From assembly GCF_009811795.1 (NCBI RefSeq), contig NZ_BLJE01000003.1:1-64000 (forward strand): a stretch of DNA of 64,000 bases, in the 5' to 3' direction. This document shows positions 43,813 to 53,338 of the stretch, piece after piece (the stretch's first letter is position 1; each line of letters begins with the position of its first letter). Source of the DNA: Litoreibacter roseus (GTDB lineage: Bacteria > Pseudomonadota > Alphaproteobacteria > Rhodobacterales > Rhodobacteraceae). Position numbers and translations under genes: made by a program. The notes beneath the pieces were generated by a model, which was not told where the DNA came from, made no database searches, and worked only from the letters and a program-made list of their open reading frames with translations.

Positions 43813-44316
43813 CTAACTAAGGTGCTTTTCCATGCGAAAGTTCAGAATGTCGCGGCCATTGCGATGGACAGTCTGCGGGGTCAACGTTGTCCAACCCTGA
43901 CGTGCAAAGAAAGACCGTGCCAGATGGCTCGCCTCTGTCGTCAGGTGGTCGATCTTGGCGGCGCGGGCCCAGTTTTCTAAAGCTGTATAGAGCTTTTCTG
44001 CAACCCCCTGTCCCATGAAGGAGGGCAGGACATAGGCCATGTCGAGATACCCGTTTTTTGCAATACTCATGAAACCAATGATCCGTCCCTCGCGCTCGGC
44101 AATCAATGTATGGTGGAGTGACAGCCGCTCGCCCCACCGTTCTGGCACTTTCTCGCTTGCCGCCCATGCAGCAAGGTCTGCTTCGCTATAAAGGGTGGCT
44201 GCGCCTCGACGTACTGCTTCGAAGAAGACTTTATAGGTGGCGGAACTGTCGGTAGGACGAAACGTACGCAGAGCTACGTGACGCGCGCCCGAACCCGATA
44301 TGCGTCCCGATCCCAA
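43813..44316 (-). CDS. GNAT-family N-acetyltransferase
   Basis: A 167-residue GNAT: RTFRPTDSSATYKVFFEAVR, GRIIGFMSIAKNGYLDMAYV and FMGQGVAEKLYTALENWA, the acetyl-CoA-binding Q/RxxGxG/A segment. If it starts at 44316, it overlaps the end of kynU by 43 bases, which is long; a later start may be used. Substrate unknown. Confidence 0.75.
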   Translation of the reverse strand: MGSGRISGSGARHVALRTFRPTDSSATYKVFFEAVRRGAATLYSEADLAAWAASEKVPERWGERLSLHHTLIAEREGRIIGFMSIAKNGYLDMAYVLPSFMGQGVAEKLYTALENWARAAKIDHLTTEASHLARSFFARQGWTTLTPQTVHRNGRDILNFRMEKHLS

Positions 44317-45467
44317 AGCCCGTCCTCCATGATGCGGTGCAGCGTGGATGCTGCAGTCAAGATATCCTGCTCCCCGATGTAAAGCGGCGTGATGCCGAAC
44401 CGCAAGATATCCGGCGCCCGAAAATCGCCAATCACCTTTTGGGCAATCAGCGCTTGCATGATGGCATAGCCTTCGGGGTGCGAGAAAGAAACCTGGGAGC
44501 CGCGCCGATCAGCATCACGCGGCGAAACAAGCACGAGATCGGGGCATGTGCGTTCAACTTCGGCAATAAAAAGCTCAGACAAGTCAATCGCGCGGGCCCG
44601 GACCGTATCCATATCGACGTGATCCCAGACGTCCAGCGCAGCCTCCAATGCGGCCAGCTGAATGACCGGCGGTGTCCCCACACGCATCCGCTCAACACCG
44701 GACGCGGCCCGGTAGGAGAGGTCAAAGGCGAAAGGACTTTCGTGACCGAGCCAGCCGGACAACGCGGGTGTGACCTCATTCGCGTGTCTGGGCGCAACGT
44801 AGATAAAGGCCGGACCGCCGGGGCCGGAGTTGAGATATTTATAGCTGCAACCGACCGCAAAATCTGCGCCGACTTCAGCCAGATTGACAGGCACAGCCCC
44901 CGCAGAGTGTGCAAGGTCCCATACAGTGACGATGCCTTTCTCATGTGCGCGGCGTGTCAGATCGGCCATGTCATGCATGCGGCCGGTGCGATAATCGACC
45001 TGAGTCAGCATCAGGATCGCAACACTTTCGTCTAGGGCATGTTCAATGGCATCCGGGTCCACCAATTTGAGAGACAGTCCCTTGTCCAGTGATCGGATCA
45101 GCCCTTCGGCCATGTAAAGATCGGAGGGAAAGTTGCCTGTGTCGGACACTATGACCTTGCGGCCGGGCTGCATCTCAAGCGCCGATGCAAGGGCCTGATA
45201 GACCTTAATGGATAAGGTGTCGCCCATCACCACATGCCCAGCTTCGGCACCGACCAACCGACCGATGCGATCGCCGACCCGGCTGGGCTGCTCCATCCAG
45301 CCCGCCTTGTTCCAGCCAGTGATCAGCATTTCGCCCCACTGGTCTCGGATCATCTCATCCACGCGGTCTTGTGCGTGATGGGGCAGGGGGCCCAGCGAAT
45401 TGCCGTCCAGATAGATGACACCGTCCGGCAGATGAAACATCGCCCGTGTTTTGTCGAAAATACTCAT
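44274..45467 (-). CDS. kynU: Kynureninase
   Basis: A 397-residue PLP enzyme cleaving kynurenine to anthranilate and alanine in tryptophan catabolism. Motifs: IYLDGNSLGPLPHHAQ, GDTLSIKVYQALASAL, VTVWDLAHSAGAVPVNL and PLP lysine in CSYKYLNSGPGGPAF. ATG 45467 (MSIFDKTRAMF) is used. The SDR gene follows in the same direction upstream, 44 bases apart. Confidence 0.92.
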   Translation of the reverse strand: MSIFDKTRAMFHLPDGVIYLDGNSLGPLPHHAQDRVDEMIRDQWGEMLITGWNKAGWMEQPSRVGDRIGRLVGAEAGHVVMGDTLSIKVYQALASALEMQPGRKVIVSDTGNFPSDLYMAEGLIRSLDKGLSLKLVDPDAIEHALDESVAILMLTQVDYRTGRMHDMADLTRRAHEKGIVTVWDLAHSAGAVPVNLAEVGADFAVGCSYKYLNSGPGGPAFIYVAPRHANEVTPALSGWLGHESPFAFDLSYRAASGVERMRVGTPPVIQLAALEAALDVWDHVDMDTVRARAIDLSELFIAEVERTCPDLVLVSPRDADRRGSQVSFSHPEGYAIMQALIAQKVIGDFRAPDILRFGITPLYIGEQDILTAASTLHRIMEDGLWDRDAYRVRARVT

Positions 45468-45510
45468 TGGGCCTCGGATTTTTTGTCTTTTGGGGCGGCC
45501 CGCCTTTTGC

Positions 45511-46266
45511 TCAGAACTCACCGCCGGAGATCTGGATTGCCTGACCGTTTACGCTTTCTGATCCAGGGCCGCAAAGCCAAAGAGCCGCTTGTGCAACTTC
45601 GGACGGTTCGATCAGGCGACCATGGGGATTGGCACCCAGCACGACCTGGTTCGCCTCGTCCTCTGACATGCCCGTGCGGGCCATGATCCGCTTGATGTTC
45701 TGTGGAACAATCGCGGTGTCCACATAGGCCGGGCAGATCGAATTGAATGTGATAGGTGCTCCTAGGTAGTCGGCGGCGAGCCCACGCATCAGCCCGGTCA
45801 TGCCATGTTTGGAGGCCGTGTAGGCCGCGGCACCCTTCAGTCCCCGAAGGCCAGCGATGGAGGAGATGGCAATTACACGCCCCCAATCGGTCCTTGCCCG
45901 CGCGTTGAGTGCGGCCCGCGTGATTAGAAATGTTCCGGTCAGATTTATTTCAATGATGCGGTGCCAGTCCTCCAGACTGGTCTTGGGGATGGCACCGCCC
46001 TCTGCGATCCCGGCATTCGCGACCGTGATATCGACCACGCCCTTGGACGCGACGGCAGAAGCAAAACCGCTTTCAACTGAGTGTTCGTCACTCACATCCA
46101 TGACAATCGGGTTTAAATCATAGGTTTTTGCAGCGTCCTCAAGAACATCCCGTCGCCGTCCCGTGATCGTGACGTCCGCTCCGACACCTTTGAGTGCTGT
46201 TGCAATCGCTAAACCAATTCCCGTGCCACCGCCTGTGACCAAGGCATGTTTCCCACTCAGATCCAT
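45511..46266 (-). CDS. Short-chain dehydrogenase/reductase (hydroxybutyrate-dehydrogenase-like)
   Basis: A 251-residue SDR: ALVTGGGTGIGLAIATAL, NAGIAEGGAIPK, catalytic SSIAG Ser, YTASK and the SICPAYVDTAI segment. It resembles 3-hydroxybutyrate and related dehydrogenases. ATG 46266 preceded by AAGGAG is used. It is in the same orientation as kynU, so they could share a transcript; a role in kynurenine breakdown is only inferred. Confidence 0.85.
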   Translation of the reverse strand: MDLSGKHALVTGGGTGIGLAIATALKGVGADVTITGRRRDVLEDAAKTYDLNPIVMDVSDEHSVESGFASAVASKGVVDITVANAGIAEGGAIPKTSLEDWHRIIEINLTGTFLITRAALNARARTDWGRVIAISSIAGLRGLKGAAAYTASKHGMTGLMRGLAADYLGAPITFNSICPAYVDTAIVPQNIKRIMARTGMSEDEANQVVLGANPHGRLIEPSEVAQAALWLCGPGSESVNGQAIQISGGEF

Positions 46267-46451
46267 CTCATCTCCTTGTCTTGAGGAAAGCTTATCGTAC
46301 TGGACATCTGCGTCCAGCGGGTCATGTTCGACAATTGCGACGTTACGTCCACGAATTTTTCTTGCGCACGCCGCTGACTCTGACGGTATCGGGTGATATG
46401 AGCAGCGCCGATTGCAAATAATGGTTAAAAACCAAGACGAAGGGGACCGTG

Positions 46452-48023
46452 ATGAAGATCGGGGCACCGAAAGAGACCTACACTGGCGAAAATCGGGTGG
46501 CGATGACGCCCGATAGTGCGCAACAAATTCAAAAGCTTGGCCACGATTGCCTGATCGAGACAGGTGCAGGCCTGAACGCGGGATTTACCGATGACGCGTA
46601 TAAAGAAGCGGGCGTCGAGGTGGTCAAAACGGCTGCTGCACTTTGGAAAGCAGCGGATGTCGTTGTAAAAGTTCGCCAGCCAGATGCGAGCGAATCCAAG
46701 CGGCTGCGCGAAGGGCAGACGCTAATCTCTTTCTTCAACCCTGCAGCCAATGAAAAAGCCATGGCCGACGCCGCCAAGAAAGGTGCGAACGTCATCGCCA
46801 TGGAGATGGTGCCACGCATCAGTCGCGCTCAGAAAATGGATGCGCTCAGTTCGATGGCCAATATCGCGGGCTACCGGGCGGTTATTGAGGCCGGTAACAA
46901 CTTTGGACGTTTTTTCACCGGGCAGGTGACGGCAGCGGGTAAAGTCCCCCCAGCCAAAGTGCTGGTCATCGGTGCGGGTGTCGCAGGGCTGGCGGCCATC
47001 GGAACGGCGACATCTCTTGGCGCGATCACCTATGCATTCGACGTGCGCCCGGAAGTGTCCGAACAGATCGAATCCATGGGGGCAGAGTTCGTCTTCCTTG
47101 ATTTCGAAGACACGCAGGACAGCTCAGCGTCTGGCGGATATGCGGCACCTTCCAGTCCCGAGTTTCGAGAAAAGCAACTCGAGAAGTTCCGTGAGATGGC
47201 GCCCGAGATCGACATCGTCATCTGCACGGCGCTGATCCCTAACCGCGAAGCGCCAGAGCTTTGGACCGAAGACATGGTCAAAGCGATGAAGCCCGGTTCG
47301 GTCATTGTCGACCTCGCCGCCGAGAAGGGCGGCAACTGCAAATTGACGGTGATGGACGAGAAGATTGTCACCGACAATGATGTCACGATCATCGGCTACA
47401 CGGATTTCCCAAGCCGGATGGCGGCACAGGCTTCCACGCTCTACGGCAACAACATTCGTCACATGCTTACGGATCTGACGCCTGAAAAGGACGGTCAGAT
47501 CGTTCACAACATGGAAGACGATGTGATCCGGGGCGCGACGGTCACCTATGACAAAGAAGTGACCTATCCACCGCCGCCGCCCAAGGTCTCGGCTATCGCG
47601 GCGGCGCCGAAGAAAGAGCCTGCCAAGGAACTGACGCCGGAAGAAAAGAAGGCGCAGGAAGTCGCGGCTTTTGCCAAGGAGACACGCCTTCAGGTCACGC
47701 TGATTACCGTCGGCGCTGTTTTGTTGCTGTCCGTGGGCCTTGTAGCGCCGGCCAGCTTTATGCAGCACTTCATTGTTTTCGTTCTCTCGGTCTTTGTGGG
47801 CTTCCAGGTGATCTGGAATGTCTCCCACGCGCTGCACACGCCATTGATGGCGGTGACGAACGCAATCTCCTCGATCATCATTCTGGGCGCGCTTTTGCAG
47901 ATGGGCTCCGGTTCGATACTCGTGATCCTGCTTGCCGGGATTTCTGTCTTCATGACCGGGATCAATATTTTCGGCGGCTTCCTCGTGACACGGCGCATGC
48001 TCGCCATGTTCCAGAAATCCTAA
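46452..48023 (+). CDS. pntA: Transhydrogenase subunit alpha PntA
   Basis: A 523-residue single-chain alpha subunit. NAD-binding domain: [40 protein letters not shown], and NRPAPELWT-like region; then a linker rich in PPPPK and [13 protein letters not shown], then four hydrophobic helices. It couples hydride transfer from NADH to NADP with proton entry. ATG 46452 follows AGGGGA. pntB follows 13 bases after. Confidence 0.95.
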   Translation: MKIGAPKETYTGENRVAMTPDSAQQIQKLGHDCLIETGAGLNAGFTDDAYKEAGVEVVKTAAALWKAADVVVKVRQPDASESKRLREGQTLISFFNPAANEKAMADAAKKGANVIAMEMVPRISRAQKMDALSSMANIAGYRAVIEAGNNFGRFFTGQVTAAGKVPPAKVLVIGAGVAGLAAIGTATSLGAITYAFDVRPEVSEQIESMGAEFVFLDFEDTQDSSASGGYAAPSSPEFREKQLEKFREMAPEIDIVICTALIPNREAPELWTEDMVKAMKPGSVIVDLAAEKGGNCKLTVMDEKIVTDNDVTIIGYTDFPSRMAAQASTLYGNNIRHMLTDLTPEKDGQIVHNMEDDVIRGATVTYDKEVTYPPPPPKVSAIAAAPKKEPAKELTPEEKKAQEVAAFAKETRLQVTLITVGAVLLLSVGLVAPASFMQHFIVFVLSVFVGFQVIWNVSHALHTPLMAVTNAISSIIILGALLQMGSGSILVILLAGISVFMTGINIFGGFLVTRRMLAMFQKS

Positions 48024-48036
48024 GGAGTAGCGGATC

Positions 48037-49470
48037 ATGGACTTCGGATTTACCACTGCCGCTTACGTTGTCGCGGCTGTCCTTTTCATTCTGTCGCTGG
48101 GTGGGCTTTCTGGTCAGGAGAGCGCCAAGCGCGCTGTCTGGTACGGCATTGCCGGTATGGCACTGGCAGTGTTCGCCACGCTGATCGGGCCGGGGTCGGG
48201 GCTTTGGCTCGCGTCACTGGTCCTTCTGGGCGGAGGCGGCATCATTGGCTATCAGCTTGCCTCCAAGGTCGAGATGACCCAGATGCCGGAGCTGGTCGCA
48301 GGAATGCACGCGATGGTGGGCCTTGCTGCCGTTTTCGTGGGCTTTAACGCCGACTGGACAATCGGCCTGGTCGACGCAGCCCAGACATCCGGTGAGCCGG
48401 TGGTCGGCTACTTCGCAGAGCTTGTAGCCAAGAAAACTCAGGTGGAGATCAATATCCTGCGGGTTGAGCTGTTCCTCGGGATCTTTATCGGTGCAATCAC
48501 TTTCACTGGTTCGGTCGTGGCCTACGGCAAGCTGTCAGGACGTCTGACCAGTGCGGCTGAAAAGCTGCCTGGTGGTCATATGCTGAACGCGGCAGCCGCT
48601 GGTTTGTCCCTGCTGTGCTTGATTTGGTACTTCAACACGGGTGGTTTCTTCCCGCTCTTTCTGATGACGCTGGCCGCGCTTTTCATCGGCTACCATCTAA
48701 TCATGGGCATCGGTGGTGCCGACATGCCGGTGGTTGTTTCGATGCTGAACAGCTATTCCGGTTGGGCCGCGGCTGCGATCGGTTTCTCACTGGGCAATGA
48801 CCTTCTGATCGTGGTGGGGGCGCTTGTCGGGTCGTCCGGTGCGATCCTCAGCTACATCATGTGCAAGGCCATGAACCGGTCCTTCGTATCGGTTATTCTC
48901 GGCGGCTTCGGCGGTACCAGCGGCCCCGCCATGGAGGTCGAAGGCGAGCAGGTTTCGATTGATGCAGACGGTGTGGCCACAGCATTGAACGAGGCGGATA
49001 GTGTCATCATCGTGCCAGGTTACGGGATGGCGGTTGCGCAGGCGCAAAACGCGGTGTCGGAACTGGTCAAGAAGTTGCGGGCGCAGGGCAAGGAGGTTCG
49101 GTTTGCGATCCATCCCGTTGCCGGTCGTTTGCCGGGCCACATGAACGTTCTTTTGGCAGAAGCGAAGGTTCCCTACGACATCGTGTTAGAGATGGACGAA
49201 ATTAACGAAGATTTCCCATCGACTGACGTTGCGATCGTGATAGGATCAAATGACATCGTGAACCCGGCCGCACAGGATGATCCGAATTCGCCGATTGCAG
49301 GGATGCCGGTTCTGGAAGTCTGGAAAGCCAAGCAGGTGTTCGTGTCCAAACGTGGACAGGGCACCGGTTACTCCGGCATCGAGAACCCGCTTTTCTTTAA
49401 GGATAACACACGGATGTTCTACGGTGACGCAAAAGCATCGCTTGATACGCTGTTACCAAAGATCGACTGA
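48037..49470 (+). CDS. pntB: Transhydrogenase subunit beta PntB
   Basis: A 477-residue membrane subunit with ~9 helices followed by the NADP-binding domain [21 protein letters not shown] and [23 protein letters not shown]. It completes the proton-translocating transhydrogenase with PntA. A terminator follows. Confidence 0.96.
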   Translation: MDFGFTTAAYVVAAVLFILSLGGLSGQESAKRAVWYGIAGMALAVFATLIGPGSGLWLASLVLLGGGGIIGYQLASKVEMTQMPELVAGMHAMVGLAAVFVGFNADWTIGLVDAAQTSGEPVVGYFAELVAKKTQVEINILRVELFLGIFIGAITFTGSVVAYGKLSGRLTSAAEKLPGGHMLNAAAAGLSLLCLIWYFNTGGFFPLFLMTLAALFIGYHLIMGIGGADMPVVVSMLNSYSGWAAAAIGFSLGNDLLIVVGALVGSSGAILSYIMCKAMNRSFVSVILGGFGGTSGPAMEVEGEQVSIDADGVATALNEADSVIIVPGYGMAVAQAQNAVSELVKKLRAQGKEVRFAIHPVAGRLPGHMNVLLAEAKVPYDIVLEMDEINEDFPSTDVAIVIGSNDIVNPAAQDDPNSPIAGMPVLEVWKAKQVFVSKRGQGTGYSGIENPLFFKDNTRMFYGDAKASLDTLLPKID

Positions 49471-49492
49471 AGACCACCTTCAAACACTAAAC

Positions 49493-49523
49493 TGCCCCGT
49501 CATCTCGGCGGGGCATTTTTTTT
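49493..49523 (+). terminator. Intrinsic terminator of pntAB
   Basis: TGCCCC (49493-49498) pairs with GGGGCA (49510-49515) and is followed by a run of Ts to about 49523. Confidence 0.85.
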
Positions 49524-49580
49524 CGACGGAAACCGTGGCTGCCCCCGTTTGATGATCATACATCATCTACGGAGATACCT

Positions 49581-49859
49581 ATGAGACATCTTTTCATTCT
49601 TGCTTTTGCCATGACCTTGCCAGCGCTTTCACCTGCATTCGCGGATAACGGCGGGCCACTCGATCGGCTTGAGGATCGGGCGGATCGCCGTGAAAATCGG
49701 ATTGATCGCGCTGTGGACAACGGTCCACTTGATCGGTTGGAAGACCGCGTGGACCGCCGCGAAGATCGTCGTGACCGACTGGGCATCAAGGGCTCGCGGG
49801 CGGTTGATCGCCACGAACGCCGCAGCATCCGACGCATTCGGAATGCAAGGTTCAACTAG
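49581..49859 (+). CDS. Small exported Arg/Asp-rich repeat protein
   Basis: A 92-residue protein with a signal peptide (MRHLFILAFAMTLPALSPAFA) and a mature part dominated by Arg and Asp. GPLDRLEDRxDRRE occurs twice, separated by NRIDRAVDN, an internal duplication. The pattern alternates charged residues and is likely helical or disordered. I do not recognise a family. The gene is followed by a strong 13-bp stem hairpin, so it is probably expressed. Confidence 0.7.
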   Translation: MRHLFILAFAMTLPALSPAFADNGGPLDRLEDRADRRENRIDRAVDNGPLDRLEDRVDRREDRRDRLGIKGSRAVDRHERRSIRRIRNARFN

Positions 49860-49866
49860 GACATCG

Positions 49867-49906
49867 CGCGTGCCCTTCGACCGAATGGGCCGAAGGGCAC
49901 GCGTTT
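49867..49906 (+). terminator. Strong hairpin after small exported protein gene
   Basis: CGCGTGCCCTTCG (49867-49879) and CGAAGGGCACGCG (49891-49903) are a perfect 13-bp stem with an 11-nt loop, followed by TTT. Confidence 0.75.
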
Positions 49907-50006
49907 CCAATGGGCTAAAGCGTGTGCCGTGGCATACTGAATAGCGCGGAAAATCTATTAATTTCTGTATTTTACTCGGAGACGTGGTGGCCTATGTGCT
50001 ATTGCC

Positions 50007-51308
50007 ATGACTGATATGGCACCCGCGATCACCACCATCGAAGACCATCCTCTGCGCTATGCGCTGGCAAACGAGCTGCATGCGCGCCCATTTCCGACGC
50101 TCGATGCGCCCTGTGGCGCCGTTTATCTTGCCATCAAGCGGCCAGAGGGGGCTGCGGCGCGGGACAAGGATGCAGATCGCCAGCATCTTACCCAATTGCT
50201 TGACCGGTTTGGCGCGACGCATCCTCAACCGGGGGCAACGCACTGGTTTGGTGATCTAGGAAAGCACAAGCTAAAATGGGAACAGCACACCGAGTTTGTA
50301 ACCTACACGCTCTTCGTGGACCAAGTTGAGGAGCGTCCGTTCAACGGACAGATTTTCAGTCATTTACCGACAGACTGGTTGGCGAAGGCGCCTGGCGTTC
50401 GGATCACGTCTGCCCTGATCCGCGTCGAAGAAATGCAGGACGAGACCGAGATCGTCAGCCGCCTGACCGATTGGTTCGTCCCCGAAAGTCTGGCCGTCAG
50501 CCGTGTGCTGGATGGCTCTGCCGTGATTGCCGGTGATTTCCGCATTGACGCGGCAGGTCACATGCGGTTCGCGGCGTTTACCACCCCGGATTGCGGCGCA
50601 CGCCGGATCGGGCGGATTGTGCAGCGCTTGTGCGAGATCGAGACCTACAAAACCATGTCGATGCTGGGACTCGCGCGGTCGCGCGATCTGGGCCCTCGGA
50701 TGGGGGCGTTGGACAACGAACTCACAGGTCTGATGTCCTCTATGACCGGCAAGATGGCCCAGCCGGAAGAAACGCTCGACAGCCTTCTGGCGATTTCAGC
50801 CGAATTGGAAAACATGCTGGCGCAGTCCTCCTTCCGATTTGGGGCAACCGGCGCCTATGAAGCGATCGTCAACCAGCGAATCGATGTGCTGCGGGAAGAA
50901 CGCTACACAGGCCGCCAGACCTTCGCAGAATTCATGATGCGCCGATTTGACCCTGCGATGCGGACCGTCAAATCTACGGAACGCCGACTGCAGACCATGG
51001 CCGAGCGGGCAATTCGGGCGGGTGATCTGCTTCGAACTCGTGTCGATGTAGAGCGATCTGCCCAGAACCAGAGCCTGCTGGAAAGTATGAACAAACGCGC
51101 GGACCTTCAGCTGCGCTTGCAAAAGACCGTCGAAGGTTTGTCCGTGGTCGCGATCAGCTACTACGCCGTCAACCTTGTGCTCTACATGGCAGGTCCTTTG
51201 GGGGACGCCGCCAACCTGTCCAAGCTGGTGATGACTGCCATTGCCACTCCGCTGGTCATTCTTGGCGTTTGGTGGATGGTGCGCCGCGTGCGGAAATCCA
51301 TGGAGTGA
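50007..51308 (+). CDS. DUF3422 family membrane protein
   Basis: A 433-residue protein with the DUF3422 pattern: HPLRYALANELHARPFPTLD, FVTYTLFV, LVxxFRxD-like segments, long helical coil region around residues 300-380 and two membrane helices at the end (SYYAVNLVLYMAG, LVILGVWWMVRRV). Function of the family is unknown; a role in the membrane or cell envelope is likely from the helices. Confidence 0.85.
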   Translation: MTDMAPAITTIEDHPLRYALANELHARPFPTLDAPCGAVYLAIKRPEGAAARDKDADRQHLTQLLDRFGATHPQPGATHWFGDLGKHKLKWEQHTEFVTYTLFVDQVEERPFNGQIFSHLPTDWLAKAPGVRITSALIRVEEMQDETEIVSRLTDWFVPESLAVSRVLDGSAVIAGDFRIDAAGHMRFAAFTTPDCGARRIGRIVQRLCEIETYKTMSMLGLARSRDLGPRMGALDNELTGLMSSMTGKMAQPEETLDSLLAISAELENMLAQSSFRFGATGAYEAIVNQRIDVLREERYTGRQTFAEFMMRRFDPAMRTVKSTERRLQTMAERAIRAGDLLRTRVDVERSAQNQSLLESMNKRADLQLRLQKTVEGLSVVAISYYAVNLVLYMAGPLGDAANLSKLVMTAIATPLVILGVWWMVRRVRKSME

Positions 51309-51314
51309 TTTGGT

Positions 51315-52238
51315 TCAGCGGCCCCTGATACGGGGGTCAAGCGCGTCCCTTAGACCGTCTCCAATGTAGTTCACACTGAGAACCGTCAGTGAGATCGCCA
51401 AACCGGGCCACATCACCCGTTCGGGGGATTGCTGCAAGTAGTCGATACTGTCGAACAGGAGGCGCCCCCATGTTGGGAAGTCAGGGGGGAAGCCCAGCCC
51501 GAGAAAGCTTAGCGCGCTCTCTGTGATAATCGCTGTCGCGATGCCCAAGGTAGCAGATACCATGATGGGACTTAGGACGTTGGGCAGAATATGCCGTGTG
51601 ATCATCCGCCGATTTGGCGTCCCGATAGAGCGCGCCGCAAGAACGAACTCCCGCTCCTTCAAAGCCAGTACGTCACCGCGCACGATCCGCGCTGTTTGCA
51701 TCCATGAGGTGATGCCGATGGCCGAGACCATGAGAATGAAAATGCCCCCCTCGGGCCCAAACTGGGCGCTCAGCCTGTCGCGGAAGAGCATAATGATGAC
51801 CAGCAACAGCGGCAGCAAGGGCAGGGCGAGGAATAGGTCTGTTGCCCGCATCAAAAGCCCGTCGAGCCGCTTGAAGTAACCCGCAAGAACTCCGATGAGC
51901 GTCCCGAGGAACAGGGCAAGGATCATCGCCGTCATCCCCACTGCGAGACTGACCCGCCCGCCGGCCAGCATGCGGGCGAACGTATCCCGGCCCAACTGAT
52001 CGGTGCCAAACGGATGGGCGAGGCTGGGTCCTTGGTTCCGGGACCGAATGTCGATTGTGGTGGCATCGAGATGCCACAGCATCGGTCCGAAGATCACGGC
52101 CAGCAGAATTATTACGAAGAAGATTGATCCAAGCAGCGCGCCTTTATGGCTGCGGAATTGATCCCAAACGTCCCACCATTGGCTGCGGGCAGGTTTGCGT
52201 TTTTCAATTTCAGCGATTGGGTTTGCGGCATCAGTCAT
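51315..52238 (-). CDS. Peptide ABC transporter permease (DppC/OppC type)
   Basis: A 307-residue permease with 6 helices. EAA-type loop is GLGFPPDFPTWGRLLFDSID near the end. The amino end has the DppC-type cytoplasmic start. Second permease of the operon; the gene overlaps dppB-like by eight bases. Confidence 0.9.
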   Translation of the reverse strand: MTDAANPIAEIEKRKPARSQWWDVWDQFRSHKGALLGSIFFVIILLAVIFGPMLWHLDATTIDIRSRNQGPSLAHPFGTDQLGRDTFARMLAGGRVSLAVGMTAMILALFLGTLIGVLAGYFKRLDGLLMRATDLFLALPLLPLLLVIIMLFRDRLSAQFGPEGGIFILMVSAIGITSWMQTARIVRGDVLALKEREFVLAARSIGTPNRRMITRHILPNVLSPIMVSATLGIATAIITESALSFLGLGFPPDFPTWGRLLFDSIDYLQQSPERVMWPGLAISLTVLSVNYIGDGLRDALDPRIRGR

Positions 52239-53256
52239 AGCGGATCCTCGGATCTAGCAAACCATACAGAATGTCTGCGATCAGATTGAACAGGACGATC
52301 AGGATCGCAAAAATGAAAGTCAGTGTTTGAACCGTGGGTACGTCACCGCCTTGAATTGACAGGATCAACAGTTGTCCCAAGCCATTCACTTTGAAAACCT
52401 GCTCTGTGATGATGGCGCCGCCGAAAATTGACGGTATGCCCAAAGCGATGACTGTCACGACGGGGATCATCGAATTGCGCAACACATGAAGCAGCACGAC
52501 CGTACGTTCCCGCAGGCCCTTTGCACGAGCTGTGCGCACATAATCCTGATTGAGATTGTCCAGCATAGAGGCCCGCGTGAAGCGGCTGATCTGCGCCGTG
52601 ATCTGCAACGCCAGCACCATCACCGGCATGATCATCTGTCGGAACTGGTACACGAAGCTGTCCCAGTCAGTCACACGGTGCGTTGTATCGTAAATGGATG
52701 GCAGCCAGAAGAAGCTGTCTGACGGGATTATGACGGAAAACAGTACGATGACCACGACGCCCGAGAAGAAGGGCGGAACCGAAAAGCCCACCATGGAAAC
52801 GAATGTGCCCACTTGGTCGAAAACCGAATATTGTTTGTAAGCAGAAATGACGCCAATGGGCAGCGCGATCAGGATGCCGACCACATAGGCGGTGCCTACC
52901 ACCCACAAAGTTTGCGGCATGCGCTGCATGATGAGGTCCATCACCGGACTGCGGGTCTGATAGCTGATCAGACGTGTGGCATCGCCAGCACCAAGATCCC
53001 AACCGGTCGCATTTTCTAGATAGATAAGGGGTTCGATCCAGAAGAATTGCTGCAACCATTTGAGATATTGCACGATCAGGGGCTGGTTGACCCCCAGAGC
53101 TTCACGGATCTGTTCGCGGACTTCTGCGGGAATCGTGAGAGGCAGGTTACCAGTTGGATCAGACGGGCTCAGCTTAACGATCAAGAAAATGACAAAAGAA
53201 ATGAACAGAAGCGTCGGGATCGTCAGGATCAACCTGCGGATCGTAAAATTAAACAT
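52231..53256 (-). CDS. Peptide ABC transporter permease (DppB/OppB type)
   Basis: A 341-residue permease. Helices include LTIPTLLFISFVIFLIV and a long membrane part; the permease loop is DYVRTARAKGLRERTVVLLHVLRN split over the end. It overlaps the DppC-type gene. It likely imports peptides together with the other operon members. Confidence 0.9.
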   Translation of the reverse strand: MFNFTIRRLILTIPTLLFISFVIFLIVKLSPSDPTGNLPLTIPAEVREQIREALGVNQPLIVQYLKWLQQFFWIEPLIYLENATGWDLGAGDATRLISYQTRSPVMDLIMQRMPQTLWVVGTAYVVGILIALPIGVISAYKQYSVFDQVGTFVSMVGFSVPPFFSGVVVIVLFSVIIPSDSFFWLPSIYDTTHRVTDWDSFVYQFRQMIMPVMVLALQITAQISRFTRASMLDNLNQDYVRTARAKGLRERTVVLLHVLRNSMIPVVTVIALGIPSIFGGAIITEQVFKVNGLGQLLILSIQGGDVPTVQTLTFIFAILIVLFNLIADILYGLLDPRIRYD

Positions 53257-53297
53257 TGGGGCGACGCCTCAGATTATATCTTTGAAAGCGGAAAATC

Positions 53298-53322
53298 GCA
53301 CCCCGACCCGCGGGCGGGGTGC
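53298..53322 (-). terminator. Hairpin between binding-protein and permease genes
   Basis: GCACCCC (53298-53304) and GGGGTGC (53316-53322) with an inner GC-rich stem lie in the gap between the binding-protein gene and the DppB-type gene. Such hairpins often keep the binding-protein transcript at a higher level by partial termination or protection. Confidence 0.6.
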
Positions 53323-53338
53323 TTTCGTTGAGGCGTGT

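Noticed and set aside
44274-46266. Complete kynurenine pathway
   Set aside because: Only kynU is recognised. Tryptophan dioxygenase and formamidase genes are not in the window, so a full pathway cannot be claimed.
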